A stretch of 64,000 bases of DNA from an uncultured Tenacibaculum sp. (GCF_947494125.1 NZ_CANLTU010000004.1:124001-188000); one strand, 5' to 3'; counted from the first letter of the stretch, positions 35,532 through 45,344 are shown. Program-made: numbers and translations. Notes: generated by a model not told the origin, from the letters alone.

Positions 35532-35969
35532 ATGATACAAAGAATACAATCTATATATCTATTAATAGCCGGAATTATTTCTGGTGGTTTGACTTTTATT
35601 TTTAGTCTTTGGACAAATTTAAAAACAAGTACTCCTATATATATTATGGATTTATTCTCTGGAGCTTCTATATTAGAAAAAATGACTCCTGTATTATTTT
35701 TCACTTCAGCTTTATTATCAGTTGTAACTTTATTTTTATTTAAAAATCGTCAGTTACAATTTGTCTTAGGGCGCTTAAACATATTGATAAACCTTTTTTT
35801 ATTAGGAATATTGATATATCTGTCACAAACATTATCTGGAGAAGCTTTAGTTTCTGAGAAAGGTATTGGGATGTTTTTTCCTGTCATTGTTATTTTGCTG
35901 TTAGTTTTAGCAAATAAAGCCATTAAGAAGGATGAAGATCTTGTAAAATCTGTAGATAGATTACGATAA
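35532..35969 (+). CDS. DUF4293 membrane protein
   Basis: 145 residues, four helices (YLLIAGIISGGLTFIF, PVLFFTSALLSVVTLFLF, LNILINLFLLGILIYL, FPVIVILLLVLANKAI) ending KAIKKDEDLVKSVDRLR. This is the usual DUF4293 protein encoded divergently from rho in flavobacteria. No function known. Confidence 0.88.
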   Translation: MIQRIQSIYLLIAGIISGGLTFIFSLWTNLKTSTPIYIMDLFSGASILEKMTPVLFFTSALLSVVTLFLFKNRQLQFVLGRLNILINLFLLGILIYLSQTLSGEALVSEKGIGMFFPVIVILLLVLANKAIKKDEDLVKSVDRLR

Positions 35970-35996
35970 ACCTAACATCTTAGTATATTTAGTGCG

Positions 35997-36032
35997 AAAA
36001 AACCGAGATTCTTAATCTCGGTTTTCTATTTT
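35997..36032 (+). terminator. Intrinsic terminator
   Basis: AAAACCGAGATT (35999-36010) and AATCTCGGTTTT (36014-36025), 3-nt loop, followed by a T-rich tail; ends the DUF4293 gene. Confidence 0.92.
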
Positions 36033-36092
36033 TGTTACACACTCACTCATTGACTTTTAGAAACTTAAATGTTAAAGAAATGTTAAAGGATT

Positions 36093-36166
36093 TAGGGTTA
36101 ACCCTAACTGACTAGGGAAAACCCTTAGGCAACGTTTAGGGGTATTGAGTATTGTACACAACACTT
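36093..36166 (+). promoter_or_regulatory. Dyad-rich control region of the response-regulator gene
   Basis: TTAGGGTTAACCCTAA (36093-36108) is a perfect 16-bp palindrome. AGGGAAAACCCTT follows at 36115-36127, then GGGGTATTG and TTGTACACAA. GAAAACCCTT and GTACAC return in the two larger repeats at 36852-37084, on the other side of the gene. The dyads suit a NarL-type regulator; autoregulation is inference. Confidence 0.5.
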
Positions 36167-36196
36167 ATATACTATAGATTTGTAAATGTAACAACG

Positions 36197-36847
36197 ATGG
36201 ATTACAAGATAAAAGTTCACATAGCTGATGACCACAAGATCTTAATAGATGGAGTTATCGCTTTATTAAATACCGAAGACGATATAGAAATTGAAGGTTA
36301 TTCCTTAACAGGAAAACAGGTTGTCAATTGGTCTACTAGAAACAAAGCTGATGTTTTAGTTTTAGATATTAACATGCCAGAAATGGATGGTATTGAAGTT
36401 TTAAAAACGTTTAAACAACGTAACACAAAAATTAAAACGATAATACTTTCAAGTCTAAGCGACCCCAAATTAGTACAAGAAATGGTACTACTAGGTGCTA
36501 ACGGATTTGTAGACAAAAGCTGTGCAAGTGACCACATTATAGACGCAATTAAAGCTGTACATAATGGCATTCAATATTTTAGTGATGATATTAAAAGTAA
36601 ATTACTTGAATTATATATGTCTGAATCTAAAGCAGAAGAACAGGAACTCACTCATAACGATTTAACAGAGAGAGAAATGGAAGTTTTGAAACAAATAGCT
36701 TTAGAAAAAAGTTCAAGTGAAATAGCAGATCACTTAAAAGTAAGTATCAAAACGGTTGAAACATATCGTAGGAATTTATATAAAAAATTAAAAGTTAAAA
36801 ATGTAGTAGGTTTGGCGATGTACGCTGTAAAAAACAACATAGTATAG
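36197..36847 (+). CDS. NarL/FixJ-type response regulator
   Basis: 216 residues from the ATG at 36197; an in-frame ATG 45 bp earlier lies in the promoter region. Receiver domain with DD at 11-12, phospho-acceptor Asp57 (VLVLDINMPEMDG), Ser/Thr and Lys (ILSS, VDKSC). C-terminal LuxR helix-turn-helix TEREMEVLKQIALEKSSSEI and TVETYRRNLYKKLKVKN. Its partner is most likely the TPR histidine kinase at 37813, separated by one lipoprotein gene. Confidence 0.93.
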   Translation: MDYKIKVHIADDHKILIDGVIALLNTEDDIEIEGYSLTGKQVVNWSTRNKADVLVLDINMPEMDGIEVLKTFKQRNTKIKTIILSSLSDPKLVQEMVLLGANGFVDKSCASDHIIDAIKAVHNGIQYFSDDIKSKLLELYMSESKAEEQELTHNDLTEREMEVLKQIALEKSSSEIADHLKVSIKTVETYRRNLYKKLKVKNVVGLAMYAVKNNIV

Positions 36848-36851
36848 GTAT

Positions 36852-37088
36852 AGAAAACCCTTCAATTATTTTTCTTTAATCCCCCAAATAAAAGAAAATG
36901 TCCCCCGCAATCTATACAGTACACACTTTATAGTGTGCGTCGCTAATAACTATCTACTCAATATAAAAATATTAAAATAGCGGTGTACGTGTTTGAAATA
37001 ACACAATTAGAAAAACCCTTCATTTTGTTTTCTTTATACCCCCTAAAATAGAGCGTCCCCCGACACTATCTATATTTAGTACACCGCT
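36852..37088 (+). repeat. Two ~74-bp imperfect direct repeats with embedded dyads
   Basis: Copy A (36852-36924) and copy B (37009-37084) share the order AGAAAA(A)CCCTTCA, TTTTCTTTA, CCCCC, GTCCCCCG, TCTATA, AGTACAC; their starts are 157 bp apart. Besides, CACACT/AGTGTG (36922-36937) and AGCGGTGTAC/GTACACCGCT (36979-36988 with 37079-37088) are perfect inverted pairs. The C-runs stand out in this AT-rich DNA. Operator array or structured leader RNA of the lipoprotein-kinase unit. Confidence 0.65.
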
Positions 37089-37133
37089 TTTTTCTTTTCA
37101 CCATAATAGCATAACAATTTAAAACATTACATC

Positions 37134-37802
37134 ATGAACAAAATCACTCCTTTAATCCTAGCATTGAGTCTAATTTTCGCATCTTGTTCTTCTAATGAAA
37201 ATGAAGGTCTTATTAATACTCAAGAAAATTTATTAAAATCATATACTCTTAAAAGAGATGCAAACGGTGCATATTCTATTGATTTTAAAACTACTAACAA
37301 TACAGACGTTACTACAGTAAAAAATGTAGATGCTTCCAATGAAATTATATTATCAGAAGCAAATCATAATACAGAAAACAATCACAGGAATGACTTTGCT
37401 ATTAAAAACGACCAGTTAAAAATTGGTTTTTTAGAAGCTAACAAAGGAAAAAGAACTAAAATATTTATTGAAGATGAAAACATTACCTTTGCTAAAGGTG
37501 GTATTACCGAGTTTTTAAATTCTTATAGTATTACGAAGAAAACAGATGGTACTTTTCATTTAGATTTTAAAGTTAATGATAATGTAACTACTGAATTTGT
37601 TTATAATGAGGATATAGAGACTTATGAAATACACCTATCTAATGGATTATCTAAACAAAAAGAATTTTCAAGACAACTAAATATTTCTTCAAATAATCTT
37701 CTTAAGTTAGACTTTGTTAATCATAAATATTCTAATAAATATGATACAGAAATGGCAGTAGCAGAAAGAAGACCTAGACAAGTAATTGAAGAAGTATATT
37801 AA
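37134..37802 (+). CDS. Lipoprotein with two beta-type repeats, between regulator and kinase
   Basis: 222 residues, lipoprotein signal (Cys18, FASCSSNE). Two related stretches are seen: SYTLKRDANGAYSIDFKTTN (about 36-65) and SYSITKKTDGTFHLDFKVND (about 131-160), each followed by a V-rich strand. The C terminus is basic (AERRPRQ). Not recognised. Its place between a response regulator and a sensor kinase, with the repeat array upstream, suggests a periplasmic partner or main target of the system (inference). Confidence 0.7.
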   Translation: MNKITPLILALSLIFASCSSNENEGLINTQENLLKSYTLKRDANGAYSIDFKTTNNTDVTTVKNVDASNEIILSEANHNTENNHRNDFAIKNDQLKIGFLEANKGKRTKIFIEDENITFAKGGITEFLNSYSITKKTDGTFHLDFKVNDNVTTEFVYNEDIETYEIHLSNGLSKQKEFSRQLNISSNNLLKLDFVNHKYSNKYDTEMAVAERRPRQVIEEVY

Positions 37803-37812
37803 TCTAATATTA

Positions 37813-39606
37813 ATGCATAAACTAAAAGCTTTATATCTATTTACTTTATTAAGTTTTGGTACAACTAAAATTATTGCTACTCAAAACTTTACAAAAAATG
37901 ATAGTATTAATATATCTAGATACAACCTCATTAAAACTTTATTTGATAATAAAGAGTATTCTCAATCTCTAGAAAAGGCATTGTTTTTTCTAGATTACTG
38001 TAAGAATAATGAAATGTATGATATACAAATTTTGGTACATGACTTAATTGGGGATATTTTCAGAGAAAATGGAAACTACAAAAAAGCCTTAGTTTATTAT
38101 AAAGAATCTATTAAATTACACGAAAAAAGCAAAAATCCTATAGACAATAGAAGAAAGGTTATTTTTTCTCCCAAAATAGATTCAAGCTATATTAACATAC
38201 TTTTTAAAACTGGTTCTTCATTCCACAATTTGAACAATAATGATAGTGCAGAATATTATTATAATAAAATAATACATTTTAAAACTATTAACAATAATCA
38301 ACTTCTAGTTAAAGCTAAAGCATTTAATAATCTTTCTAACTTATACTATTTCACGCAAAAACAAGATTTCCCTAAAGCTGAAAAATATGCTCTAAAAGCG
38401 ATAGAAATAAAAAAGAAAATAGGAGACAAAGCATCCGAAGCAGCTTCTATTGCAAGCCTTGCTAATGTTTACCTAGAACAAAAACTGTATGAAAAAGCGA
38501 GGCAATATTACCTTAAAGCAATATATTTAATTGAAAACTATGAAGATATAAAATCTTTAAAATTTAAAGAAGTCTTTTACGAAAATATCTCTTGGGCAAT
38601 GTATAATCAAAAAAAATATCAGGCCTATAATTACCTTGACAAATCCTTCAATATTCGTGATAGCCTTAGAGAAGCAGAAGTTAAAGATATACTATTGAAA
38701 ATTGAAAATCAGCACAAAGAGAACTTAGAACAACAAAAAGCTCTTTTAATTAAAAATAAAACAGAATTGGAAAAGGCCCAACAAGCTAAAACCTCATTAC
38801 TCTTTGGCACTTTAAGTTTACTTATAATAATAATATCTGGGGTAGTAATTTACAATTACAAATTACGCCAAAGAAATCTGCAATTAAAGCTTTCTGAAAG
38901 TAATTTATTACAACAACAAAGTATAGAAAAATTAAAATCGGATGCGCAAACAAAGATATTAAACGCTACAATTGACGGTAAGGAAACGGAACGAAAACAG
39001 ATAGCCGAAACATTACACGATAATGTTAGCGCTTTATTATCATCAGCTAATATGCATTTAAGTGCTACAAAAAAGCAATTCAATGGTGATGCACCTCAAG
39101 AAATTGAAAAAACGCGTGAAATTATTTTAGAAGCTTCTCAAAAAGTTAGAGACCTTTCACATAATTTAATTTCCTCTATTCTATTAAAATTCGGTTTAGA
39201 ATATGCTCTAAAAGATGTTGTTAAAAAATACTCAAACAGTCAATTACAATTTGAAGTTGCAGCGAATAATATAAATCGATACAATCAAGAATTTGAAATT
39301 AAAATATTTAATGTTATTCAAGAACTAATAAATAACATTATAAAACATAGTAAGGCAAGCAATGCACAAATAATATTAAAAGGAAAGAATAATCAACTAA
39401 CTATTCTTGTTAAAGATGATGGGGTAGGTTTTACTACCTCATCTTCTTCTATTAATGATGGTATTGGACTTAATCAAATAGAGGCTCGTATCAAAGTAAT
39501 GGACGGAAAACTTACTATTGACTCTGAATTAAATAAAGGTACCGAAGTTTTTATAATGGTACCTACACAACAACAAAAGCAACATGGTTTATCCTCTGTG
39601 AGCTAA
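37813..39606 (+). CDS. TPR-containing sensor histidine kinase (HisKA_3)
   Basis: 597 residues from the ATG at 37813, which gives a proper signal peptide; an ATG 27 bp earlier overlaps the lipoprotein gene. Periplasmic TPR repeats (DIFRENGNYKKALVYYKESIKL, ANVYLEQKLYEKARQYYLKAIYL), one membrane helix (about 335-355), a coiled stretch, the HisKA_3 box ERKQIAETLHDNVSALL with phospho-acceptor His at about 402, and an HATPase_c domain (QELINNIIKHSKAS, KDDGVGF, GIGLNQIEARIKVMDG). Senses an unknown signal and phosphorylates the NarL-type regulator at 36197. Confidence 0.92.
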   Translation: MHKLKALYLFTLLSFGTTKIIATQNFTKNDSINISRYNLIKTLFDNKEYSQSLEKALFFLDYCKNNEMYDIQILVHDLIGDIFRENGNYKKALVYYKESIKLHEKSKNPIDNRRKVIFSPKIDSSYINILFKTGSSFHNLNNNDSAEYYYNKIIHFKTINNNQLLVKAKAFNNLSNLYYFTQKQDFPKAEKYALKAIEIKKKIGDKASEAASIASLANVYLEQKLYEKARQYYLKAIYLIENYEDIKSLKFKEVFYENISWAMYNQKKYQAYNYLDKSFNIRDSLREAEVKDILLKIENQHKENLEQQKALLIKNKTELEKAQQAKTSLLFGTLSLLIIIISGVVIYNYKLRQRNLQLKLSESNLLQQQSIEKLKSDAQTKILNATIDGKETERKQIAETLHDNVSALLSSANMHLSATKKQFNGDAPQEIEKTREIILEASQKVRDLSHNLISSILLKFGLEYALKDVVKKYSNSQLQFEVAANNINRYNQEFEIKIFNVIQELINNIIKHSKASNAQIILKGKNNQLTILVKDDGVGFTTSSSSINDGIGLNQIEARIKVMDGKLTIDSELNKGTEVFIMVPTQQQKQHGLSSVS

Positions 39607-40086
39607 CTCTATAACTTCCATATTAGTAATAGTTCCTTTACTTAATTCAAACCGAAGCATTGTTCTCACTTTATGAAAACCATGTTTACCAGCTGCACCT
39701 GGATTCAAGTGTAACAAGTTTAACTTTTCATCAAACTGAACTTTTAAGATATGAGAGTGTCCACAAATAAATAATTTAGGAGTCTCTTTTTTTAAATCTT
39801 CTTTTACTCTCATATTATATTTATTAGGATACCCTCCTATATGAGTAATCCATACAGATACCCCTTCTACAATAAATTTATTATCTAATGGAAATTCAGC
39901 TCTAGCATCTTTATCATCAATATTTCCATAAACAGCTCGTAATGGTTTGTATTTCTTTAAAGTATCAGTAACGTTTAAATCACCAATATCTCCAGCATGC
40001 CAAACTTCATCTGCTTGCTTTACAAATTTTAATATTTGAGCATCTATAAAACTATGAGTATCGGAAAGTAACAGGATTTTTTTCAT
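39589..40086 (-). CDS. YfcE/MJ0936-type metallophosphoesterase
   Basis: 165 residues with all metal-binding motifs: LLSDTHS, HAGDIGD, VYGNID, WITHIGGYP and FICGHSHI. The length and order fit the YfcE family of small phosphodiesterases. Its 3' end overlaps the end of the kinase gene by 18 bp; the genes converge. Confidence 0.92.
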   Translation of the reverse strand: MKKILLLSDTHSFIDAQILKFVKQADEVWHAGDIGDLNVTDTLKKYKPLRAVYGNIDDKDARAEFPLDNKFIVEGVSVWITHIGGYPNKYNMRVKEDLKKETPKLFICGHSHILKVQFDEKLNLLHLNPGAAGKHGFHKVRTMLRFELSKGTITNMEVIELAHRG

Positions 40087-40243
40087 TACAACAAAACTAA
40101 TAAATCCAAAACAGTAGAGACAATAATCACAAACAAAAAACTACACATAATTATATATGAACAATACAGAAGTATTTAATTTACTTAAGACATCAAACTA
40201 AGTCTATAATTTCATAATTTAGCTTTTTAAAATTTCATTTTAT

Positions 40244-40978
40244 TTGAGGTATTTTATCGAGTTAGCTTATAACGGAAAAAACTATCATGGTTGGCAAGTA
40301 CAACCAGACGCAATTACAGTTCAAGAAAAAATAAATAAAGCTATTAGCACAGTACTTAGAGAAGAAATAAGTATTGTAGGTGCTGGTAGAACAGATGCTG
40401 GTGTGCATGCCTCACAAATGTTTGCACATTTTGATACTGACAAAAAACTTGACAATAATTTTGCTTTCAGACTAAATTCAATTTTACCTGATGATATTGT
40501 TATTTTTAGCACTAAATTGGTTCACGATGAAGCGCATGCACGTTTTGATGCTAGCAGTAGAAGTTATGAATATAAAATATGGCTTGGCCGCAATCCTTTT
40601 TTATTAGATAGCTCTTGGCAATTATATAAACAAGAGTTAAATATTGATCTAATGAATCAAGCAGCAGCTATTTTATATGATTATGAAGATTTTGAATGTT
40701 TTTCAAAAGTAAAAACTGAAGTCTTCACTTTTAATTGCAACGTAACAAATGCAAAATGGATTTTAAAAGGAAATGAACTAACATTTCACATTAGTGCCAA
40801 TAGATTTTTAAGAAATATGGTAAGAGCTATAGTAGGTACTTTAATGGATGTTGGCTTAGGTAAAATTACAATTGACGATTTTAAAAAAATTATAGAAAGT
40901 AAAAATAGAAGTAACGCAGGAACATCGGTACCTGCAAAAGGATTATTTTTAACGCAAGTAGCATACGATTATATATAG
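40244..40978 (+). CDS. truA: tRNA pseudouridine(38-40) synthase TruA
   Basis: 244 residues from a TTG start giving MRYFIELAYNGKNYHGWQVQP; no ATG is available. Catalytic Asp is in GAGRTDAGVHA, and the end has FLRNMVRAIVGTL. Modifies U38-U40 in the anticodon arm. The stop overlaps the GTG start of the ABC transporter gene. Confidence 0.95.
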   Translation: MRYFIELAYNGKNYHGWQVQPDAITVQEKINKAISTVLREEISIVGAGRTDAGVHASQMFAHFDTDKKLDNNFAFRLNSILPDDIVIFSTKLVHDEAHARFDASSRSYEYKIWLGRNPFLLDSSWQLYKQELNIDLMNQAAAILYDYEDFECFSKVKTEVFTFNCNVTNAKWILKGNELTFHISANRFLRNMVRAIVGTLMDVGLGKITIDDFKKIIESKNRSNAGTSVPAKGLFLTQVAYDYI

Positions 40979-42744
40979 TGAGTACATCAACAGGAAAAGC
41001 ATTCGACATTAAAATTTTTGTAAGACTTATGAGTTTTGCAAAAAAATACCGCACTCGATTTTTTATAGCTGCAAGTTCTACAATATTACTCGCAGGTTTC
41101 TCGGTATTGAGCCCAGTTATTTTAATGACTGCTATTGATGATTTTGTAGCTAATAAAAATCCAACAACTTTATTATACTATACTATAGCAATGCTTGTCG
41201 TATTGTTAATTCAAGTATTATTTCAGTTTAGTTTTATTTACAATGCCAATTGGGTAGGTCAGCATATTATAAAAGATATTAGAACCAAAACATTTAAAAA
41301 AATACTCGATTTTAAAATGAGCTATTTCGACAACTCTTCGGTTGGAAAACTAGTAACTCGAGTAGTTTCTGATATAGAAACAATTGCAAATTTCTTTACA
41401 CAAGGGGTTTTTATGATTGTTAGTGATATTTTAAAAATGATTGTGGTTATTATTGTAATGGTATTTACCAATTGGAAACTTACCATAATAGCACTAGCAA
41501 CCTTACCTGTTTTAATTTATGCAACAAAACTTTTTCAAATAGCAATAAAATCAACATTTCAAGATGTACGAAATCAAGTAGCAAATCTTAATGGTTTTGT
41601 ACAAGAAAGAGTAACAGGAATGAAAATTGTACAGCTTTTTAATCGCGAAAAAATTGAATATCAAAATTTTGTAAAAATTAATAACAAGCATAAAAAAGCA
41701 CATATAAAAACTGTTTGGTATTATTCTATTTTTTTTCCAATTGCCGAAATCTTATCATCTATAGCTATAGGTTTAATTGTTTGGTATGGAGGTTTACAAG
41801 TAATTGAAAATAGTGCGATAACAATAGGAGCAATTATTGGTTTCATTAAAATGGCACAAATGTTATTTAGACCACTTCGTCAAATTGCCGATAAGTTTAA
41901 TCAACTACAAATGGGAATTGTAGCTGGAGAACGTGTTTTTAAAGTAATTGACACCGAAAGCTCAATAAATAAAAAAGGAAACATTACAACAGAATCTTTA
42001 CAAGGAAACATTAGCTTTAAAGATGTTCGTTTTAGCTATATAAAAGGAGAAGAGATTTTAAAAGGAATAAGCTTTAATGTTAAAAAAGGAGACACTGTTG
42101 CTATTGTTGGTGCTACAGGAGCAGGGAAATCAACAATTATAAACCTTATTAACCGTTTTTATGAAATTGACAATGGTTCAATATGTATAGATGAAATTCC
42201 TGTTGAAGAATATGAAATTAACTCTTTACGCAAAAAAGTAGCTATCGTTTTACAAGATGTTTTTCTTTTTTCAGACACTATCTTAAATAATATTACTTTA
42301 AAAAACGAAAACATTTCTCTTGAAGAAGTGCAAAAAGCCGCGAAACAAATTGGTATTCATGAATTTATTATGAGCTTACCAAACAACTATTCATACAATG
42401 TTAAAGAACGAGGAGCAATGCTTTCCTCTGGACAACGCCAATTAATTGCTTTTCTTCGAGCCTATGTTAGCAAACCAAGTATTTTAATTTTAGATGAAGC
42501 AACTTCTTCTGTCGACACTCATTCTGAACAAATGATACAATATGCTACAGATAAAATAACAAAAAATAGAACGTCTATAGTAATTGCTCACCGACTAGCA
42601 ACCATTAAAAATTCTGATACTATTATTGTTATGGATAAAGGTGAAATAGTAGAACAAGGCAACCACCTTGAACTACTAAAAAAAGACAACGGCTATTACA
42701 AAAACCTCTATGACAAACAATTTAGCTCCGAAATTATTTCATAA
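40978..42744 (+). CDS. ABC exporter, MsbA/MdlB-like half-transporter
   Basis: 588 residues from a GTG that overlaps the truA stop. Six-helix membrane domain (1-320) and ATPase domain with Walker A VGATGAGKST, Q-loop, signature LSSGQRQLIAFLRA, Walker B ILILDEATSSVD and H-loop IAHRL. MsbA-like homodimers flip lipids; multidrug export is equally possible. Confidence 0.92.
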   Translation: MSTSTGKAFDIKIFVRLMSFAKKYRTRFFIAASSTILLAGFSVLSPVILMTAIDDFVANKNPTTLLYYTIAMLVVLLIQVLFQFSFIYNANWVGQHIIKDIRTKTFKKILDFKMSYFDNSSVGKLVTRVVSDIETIANFFTQGVFMIVSDILKMIVVIIVMVFTNWKLTIIALATLPVLIYATKLFQIAIKSTFQDVRNQVANLNGFVQERVTGMKIVQLFNREKIEYQNFVKINNKHKKAHIKTVWYYSIFFPIAEILSSIAIGLIVWYGGLQVIENSAITIGAIIGFIKMAQMLFRPLRQIADKFNQLQMGIVAGERVFKVIDTESSINKKGNITTESLQGNISFKDVRFSYIKGEEILKGISFNVKKGDTVAIVGATGAGKSTIINLINRFYEIDNGSICIDEIPVEEYEINSLRKKVAIVLQDVFLFSDTILNNITLKNENISLEEVQKAAKQIGIHEFIMSLPNNYSYNVKERGAMLSSGQRQLIAFLRAYVSKPSILILDEATSSVDTHSEQMIQYATDKITKNRTSIVIAHRLATIKNSDTIIVMDKGEIVEQGNHLELLKKDNGYYKNLYDKQFSSEIIS

Positions 42745-42813
42745 ATAATTTGTTTAAGAGTCTCAAAACAATAAATTTGTTGCTCAATCTTAAAAACTAA
42801 AAATCATTCAATC

Positions 42814-43269
42814 ATGAAAAAAGTAATTTTATCAGTATTCGTTGTCGGAGCATTATTAGCAACTTCATGTAAAAACGCAAAAGAAGAAACTAAAGCAACA
42901 ACTGATGCTGCTGTTGAGGCAACAGAAAAAGCTGCAGAAGCTACAAAAGAGGCTGCAACTAAAGTTGTAGAAGAAACTGAAGCGGCAGTAGAAAAAGCTA
43001 CAGAAGCTGTAAAATCTGCATTAGAAGGTGTTACAATTCCTGAATTTAAAGACGAAAAAGTTGGAGAATACTTAAACAATTATGCTACATACGCTAAAGA
43101 TTATATCGCTGCTAAAGGTGATGTTCTTAAAAATGCTGAATTAGCTAAAAAAGGTGTAGAATTAGCTGCTAAAGGAAAAGAAATCGCTAGTTCTTTAGAC
43201 GCTGAAGGTGTGAAGAAATTTAACAGTGTAATGACTGCTATTCAATCTAAAATGGCTCCTGCTAAATAA
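42814..43269 (+). CDS. Ala/Glu/Lys-rich helical lipoprotein
   Basis: 151 residues, lipoprotein signal (Cys19, ATSCKNA). Residues 20-72 are an Ala/Glu/Lys/Thr helix built of 11- to 14-residue repeats (TEKAAEATKEAATK, VEETEAAVEKATEA) like LEA or apolipoprotein-type helices; a helical domain follows. Likely an abundant periplasmic or outer-membrane-bound stress or structural protein. Its codon use (regular GCT/GCA, GAA, AAA) and strong terminator suit high expression. Confidence 0.75.
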   Translation: MKKVILSVFVVGALLATSCKNAKEETKATTDAAVEATEKAAEATKEAATKVVEETEAAVEKATEAVKSALEGVTIPEFKDEKVGEYLNNYATYAKDYIAAKGDVLKNAELAKKGVELAAKGKEIASSLDAEGVKKFNSVMTAIQSKMAPAK

Positions 43270-43290
43270 TTTTAGATTATTATAAAAATT

Positions 43291-43321
43291 AAAAAGCTCG
43301 CTAACGCGAGCTTTTTTTATT
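43291..43321 (+). terminator. Intrinsic terminator
   Basis: AAAAAGCTCGC and GCGAGCTTTTT with a TAAC loop, followed by T-run; ends the helical lipoprotein gene. Confidence 0.92.
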
Positions 43322-43754
43322 TTTTAATTTAATTAATCGATAATTTTTTTTGTTTAATAATTATTGATTCATACTACTTTAACTTAAAAAATTTATTTTT
43401 AAAAAAACTCAACCATTTTTTGCGAGACTTATTGAATCATATGAAAACAAATATAACATGAGTTTCCTGAATTAGAACTTGAGATAACTATTGTCCAAAA
43501 CCTCTATAAAAACTTCTAATAACCCAAATCAATATAAATTTCTTATTTATCCTTTTAACTAAATCACTCTAGTTTTATAACAAAAAATAAAAATACAACT
43601 ATGCAAACTCACATAAATATTGAGTTTCGTAAATTATTGTAACAAACAAAAATGTAACAGTTTTGTAACAAAATAAAATTGATAAACTGTAACATTTTAA
43701 TAATTAATGTATCTAATATGTTAAGTTTTAAACAATCTCTAAAAGTAAAGTTAC
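43322..43754. other. AT-rich intergenic region with a TGTAACA dyad
   Basis: No gene is seen. Near its right end AAATGTAACAGTTT (about 43649-43663) faces AAACTGTAACATTT (about 43686-43700), one mismatch, with a further TGTAACAAAA between. It may be an operator for the gene at 43755. Confidence 0.4.
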
Positions 43755-44351
43755 ATGGTTAATAAATTAATAAACTTAAAAGGTTCAATTACCAAAACCC
43801 TATTATTAGAAAGTACTTCTTTATGGTTTAGTACAGAAGAGTTTAATGATGAAATTTCTTTAAAATCTATTGTCAATAAAAATTCAAATAAGTATTTAAA
43901 CGATCATGCTAATGTTAATTATTCTTCAATTATTAAAATTGAGATGAATGAAGACTCTAAAAAGATTAATATAGATTATAAAGGAAAAGAAGAGGAATCA
44001 ATTAGTTTTATTTTTGAAAGTATAGAATTAGCGCATGAAGTAGGTGGATTTATTGCCAGTAAAACATCATTAATAAAAAACATTAAACCAGAAGGGTATC
44101 TAAAAAAACTCTTCTACAATAACAATATACTCTGGGTATTAGGGATTATTTCGATAACAATTTTAGGGTATAGTAAATTCTTTAATGCTGGTTTTCCTGA
44201 AAAAGGAAAACTATTTAAGATTTTAAATTTTCTACATAATTCTATTGGCGCTAACGGAATCCTTATAATTGGAACTATAATAACAAGCTATTTTACAATA
44301 AAAATTTTACAAAGATTTTCAAAAAAAGTAAACGATATTGTGTATAAATAA
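43755..44351 (+). CDS. Hypothetical protein with soluble N-domain and two membrane helices
   Basis: 198 residues. The first ~105 look like a small alpha/beta domain of PH-like appearance (ESTSLWFSTEEFNDEISLKSI, KKINIDYKGKEEESISFIFES, AHEVGGFIASKTSLI), then two helices (NILWVLGIISITILGYSKF and GANGILIIGTIITSYFTIKIL). Not recognised. Confidence 0.6.
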   Translation: MVNKLINLKGSITKTLLLESTSLWFSTEEFNDEISLKSIVNKNSNKYLNDHANVNYSSIIKIEMNEDSKKINIDYKGKEEESISFIFESIELAHEVGGFIASKTSLIKNIKPEGYLKKLFYNNNILWVLGIISITILGYSKFFNAGFPEKGKLFKILNFLHNSIGANGILIIGTIITSYFTIKILQRFSKKVNDIVYK

Positions 44352-44561
44352 AGGAAAGATTGAAAAATAAGCCTTATTATAACTACAATCTTTTAATAAA
44401 AATACTTAACCAGTTAATTTCTCTATTATTAGGTTTTTCACTGTTCTTAAGGATTATGAAAAACAACTAACTCTGTAAAGTTATTTTACTTGTTTGGGAA
44501 AATGCAGTTATTGAAGTAAAAAAATAATAGCAATAGTTTTTTATAATTTTAGTGCTCTTCT

Positions 44562-45344
44562 TTATGCAGTTAAATCTTTTTGTAATTTCTTAAATAACTC
44601 TTCTGGAGTTTTATACAGCACAAACTCTCCGTTATTTATATACGATATTTCTCCTGTTTCTTCAGAAACTAACAAACAAATAGCATCTGTTTTTTCAGTT
44701 ACACCAATAGCTGCTCTATGCCTTAACCCAAATCGAGAAGGAATCTTAGTACTATCAGAAACAGGTAAAACAACGCGTGTAGCTATAATATAATTATCTC
44801 TAATTACCGTAGCTCCATCATGTAATGGACTGTTCTTATAAAAAATACTTTCTATAATAGCCTCGTTTATTAAAGCATTCATTTTATCTCCAGTATTCAC
44901 CAAAAAGTCAAGATTATTTGTTTTCTCAATAACTAACAACGCACCTGTTTTTGTTTTTGATAAATTAATACATGCCTTTAAAATAGTTTCAATATCTATT
45001 TCTGAATTAATTTCTGATTGCAAAAATTTCAATTGATTTAAAAAACCACGTTTAGTAGAAAAATTTGTGGTACCAATCATTAATAAAAACTTTCTTATTT
45101 CTTGTTGAAATACAATTATCAACGCAATAACACCTCCAGAAAGCAAATAGCCTAAAATACCGCTTAACATTTCCATATGAAGTGCTTGAGTTATCTTCCA
45201 TATTAAAAAAATTAAAGCAATACCAATAACAATATTAATAGCTACTGTTCCTTTTAACAATTTATATATATAATATAGCAATACGGCTACTAAAATAATA
45301 TCAAGTACATCAAGAAACGAAAAATCGATAAAATCTAAACTCAT
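44562..45344 (-). CDS. cdaA: Diadenylate cyclase CdaA
   Basis: 260 residues: three N-terminal membrane helices, then the DAC domain with the catalytic motifs DGATVIRDN (usual DGA) and GLRHRAAIGVTEKTDA (RHR). Makes c-di-AMP from two ATP. In Bacteroidota it is typically next to folP, as here (34 bp). Confidence 0.95.
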   Translation of the reverse strand: MSLDFIDFSFLDVLDIILVAVLLYYIYKLLKGTVAINIVIGIALIFLIWKITQALHMEMLSGILGYLLSGGVIALIIVFQQEIRKFLLMIGTTNFSTKRGFLNQLKFLQSEINSEIDIETILKACINLSKTKTGALLVIEKTNNLDFLVNTGDKMNALINEAIIESIFYKNSPLHDGATVIRDNYIIATRVVLPVSDSTKIPSRFGLRHRAAIGVTEKTDAICLLVSEETGEISYINNGEFVLYKTPEELFKKLQKDLTA

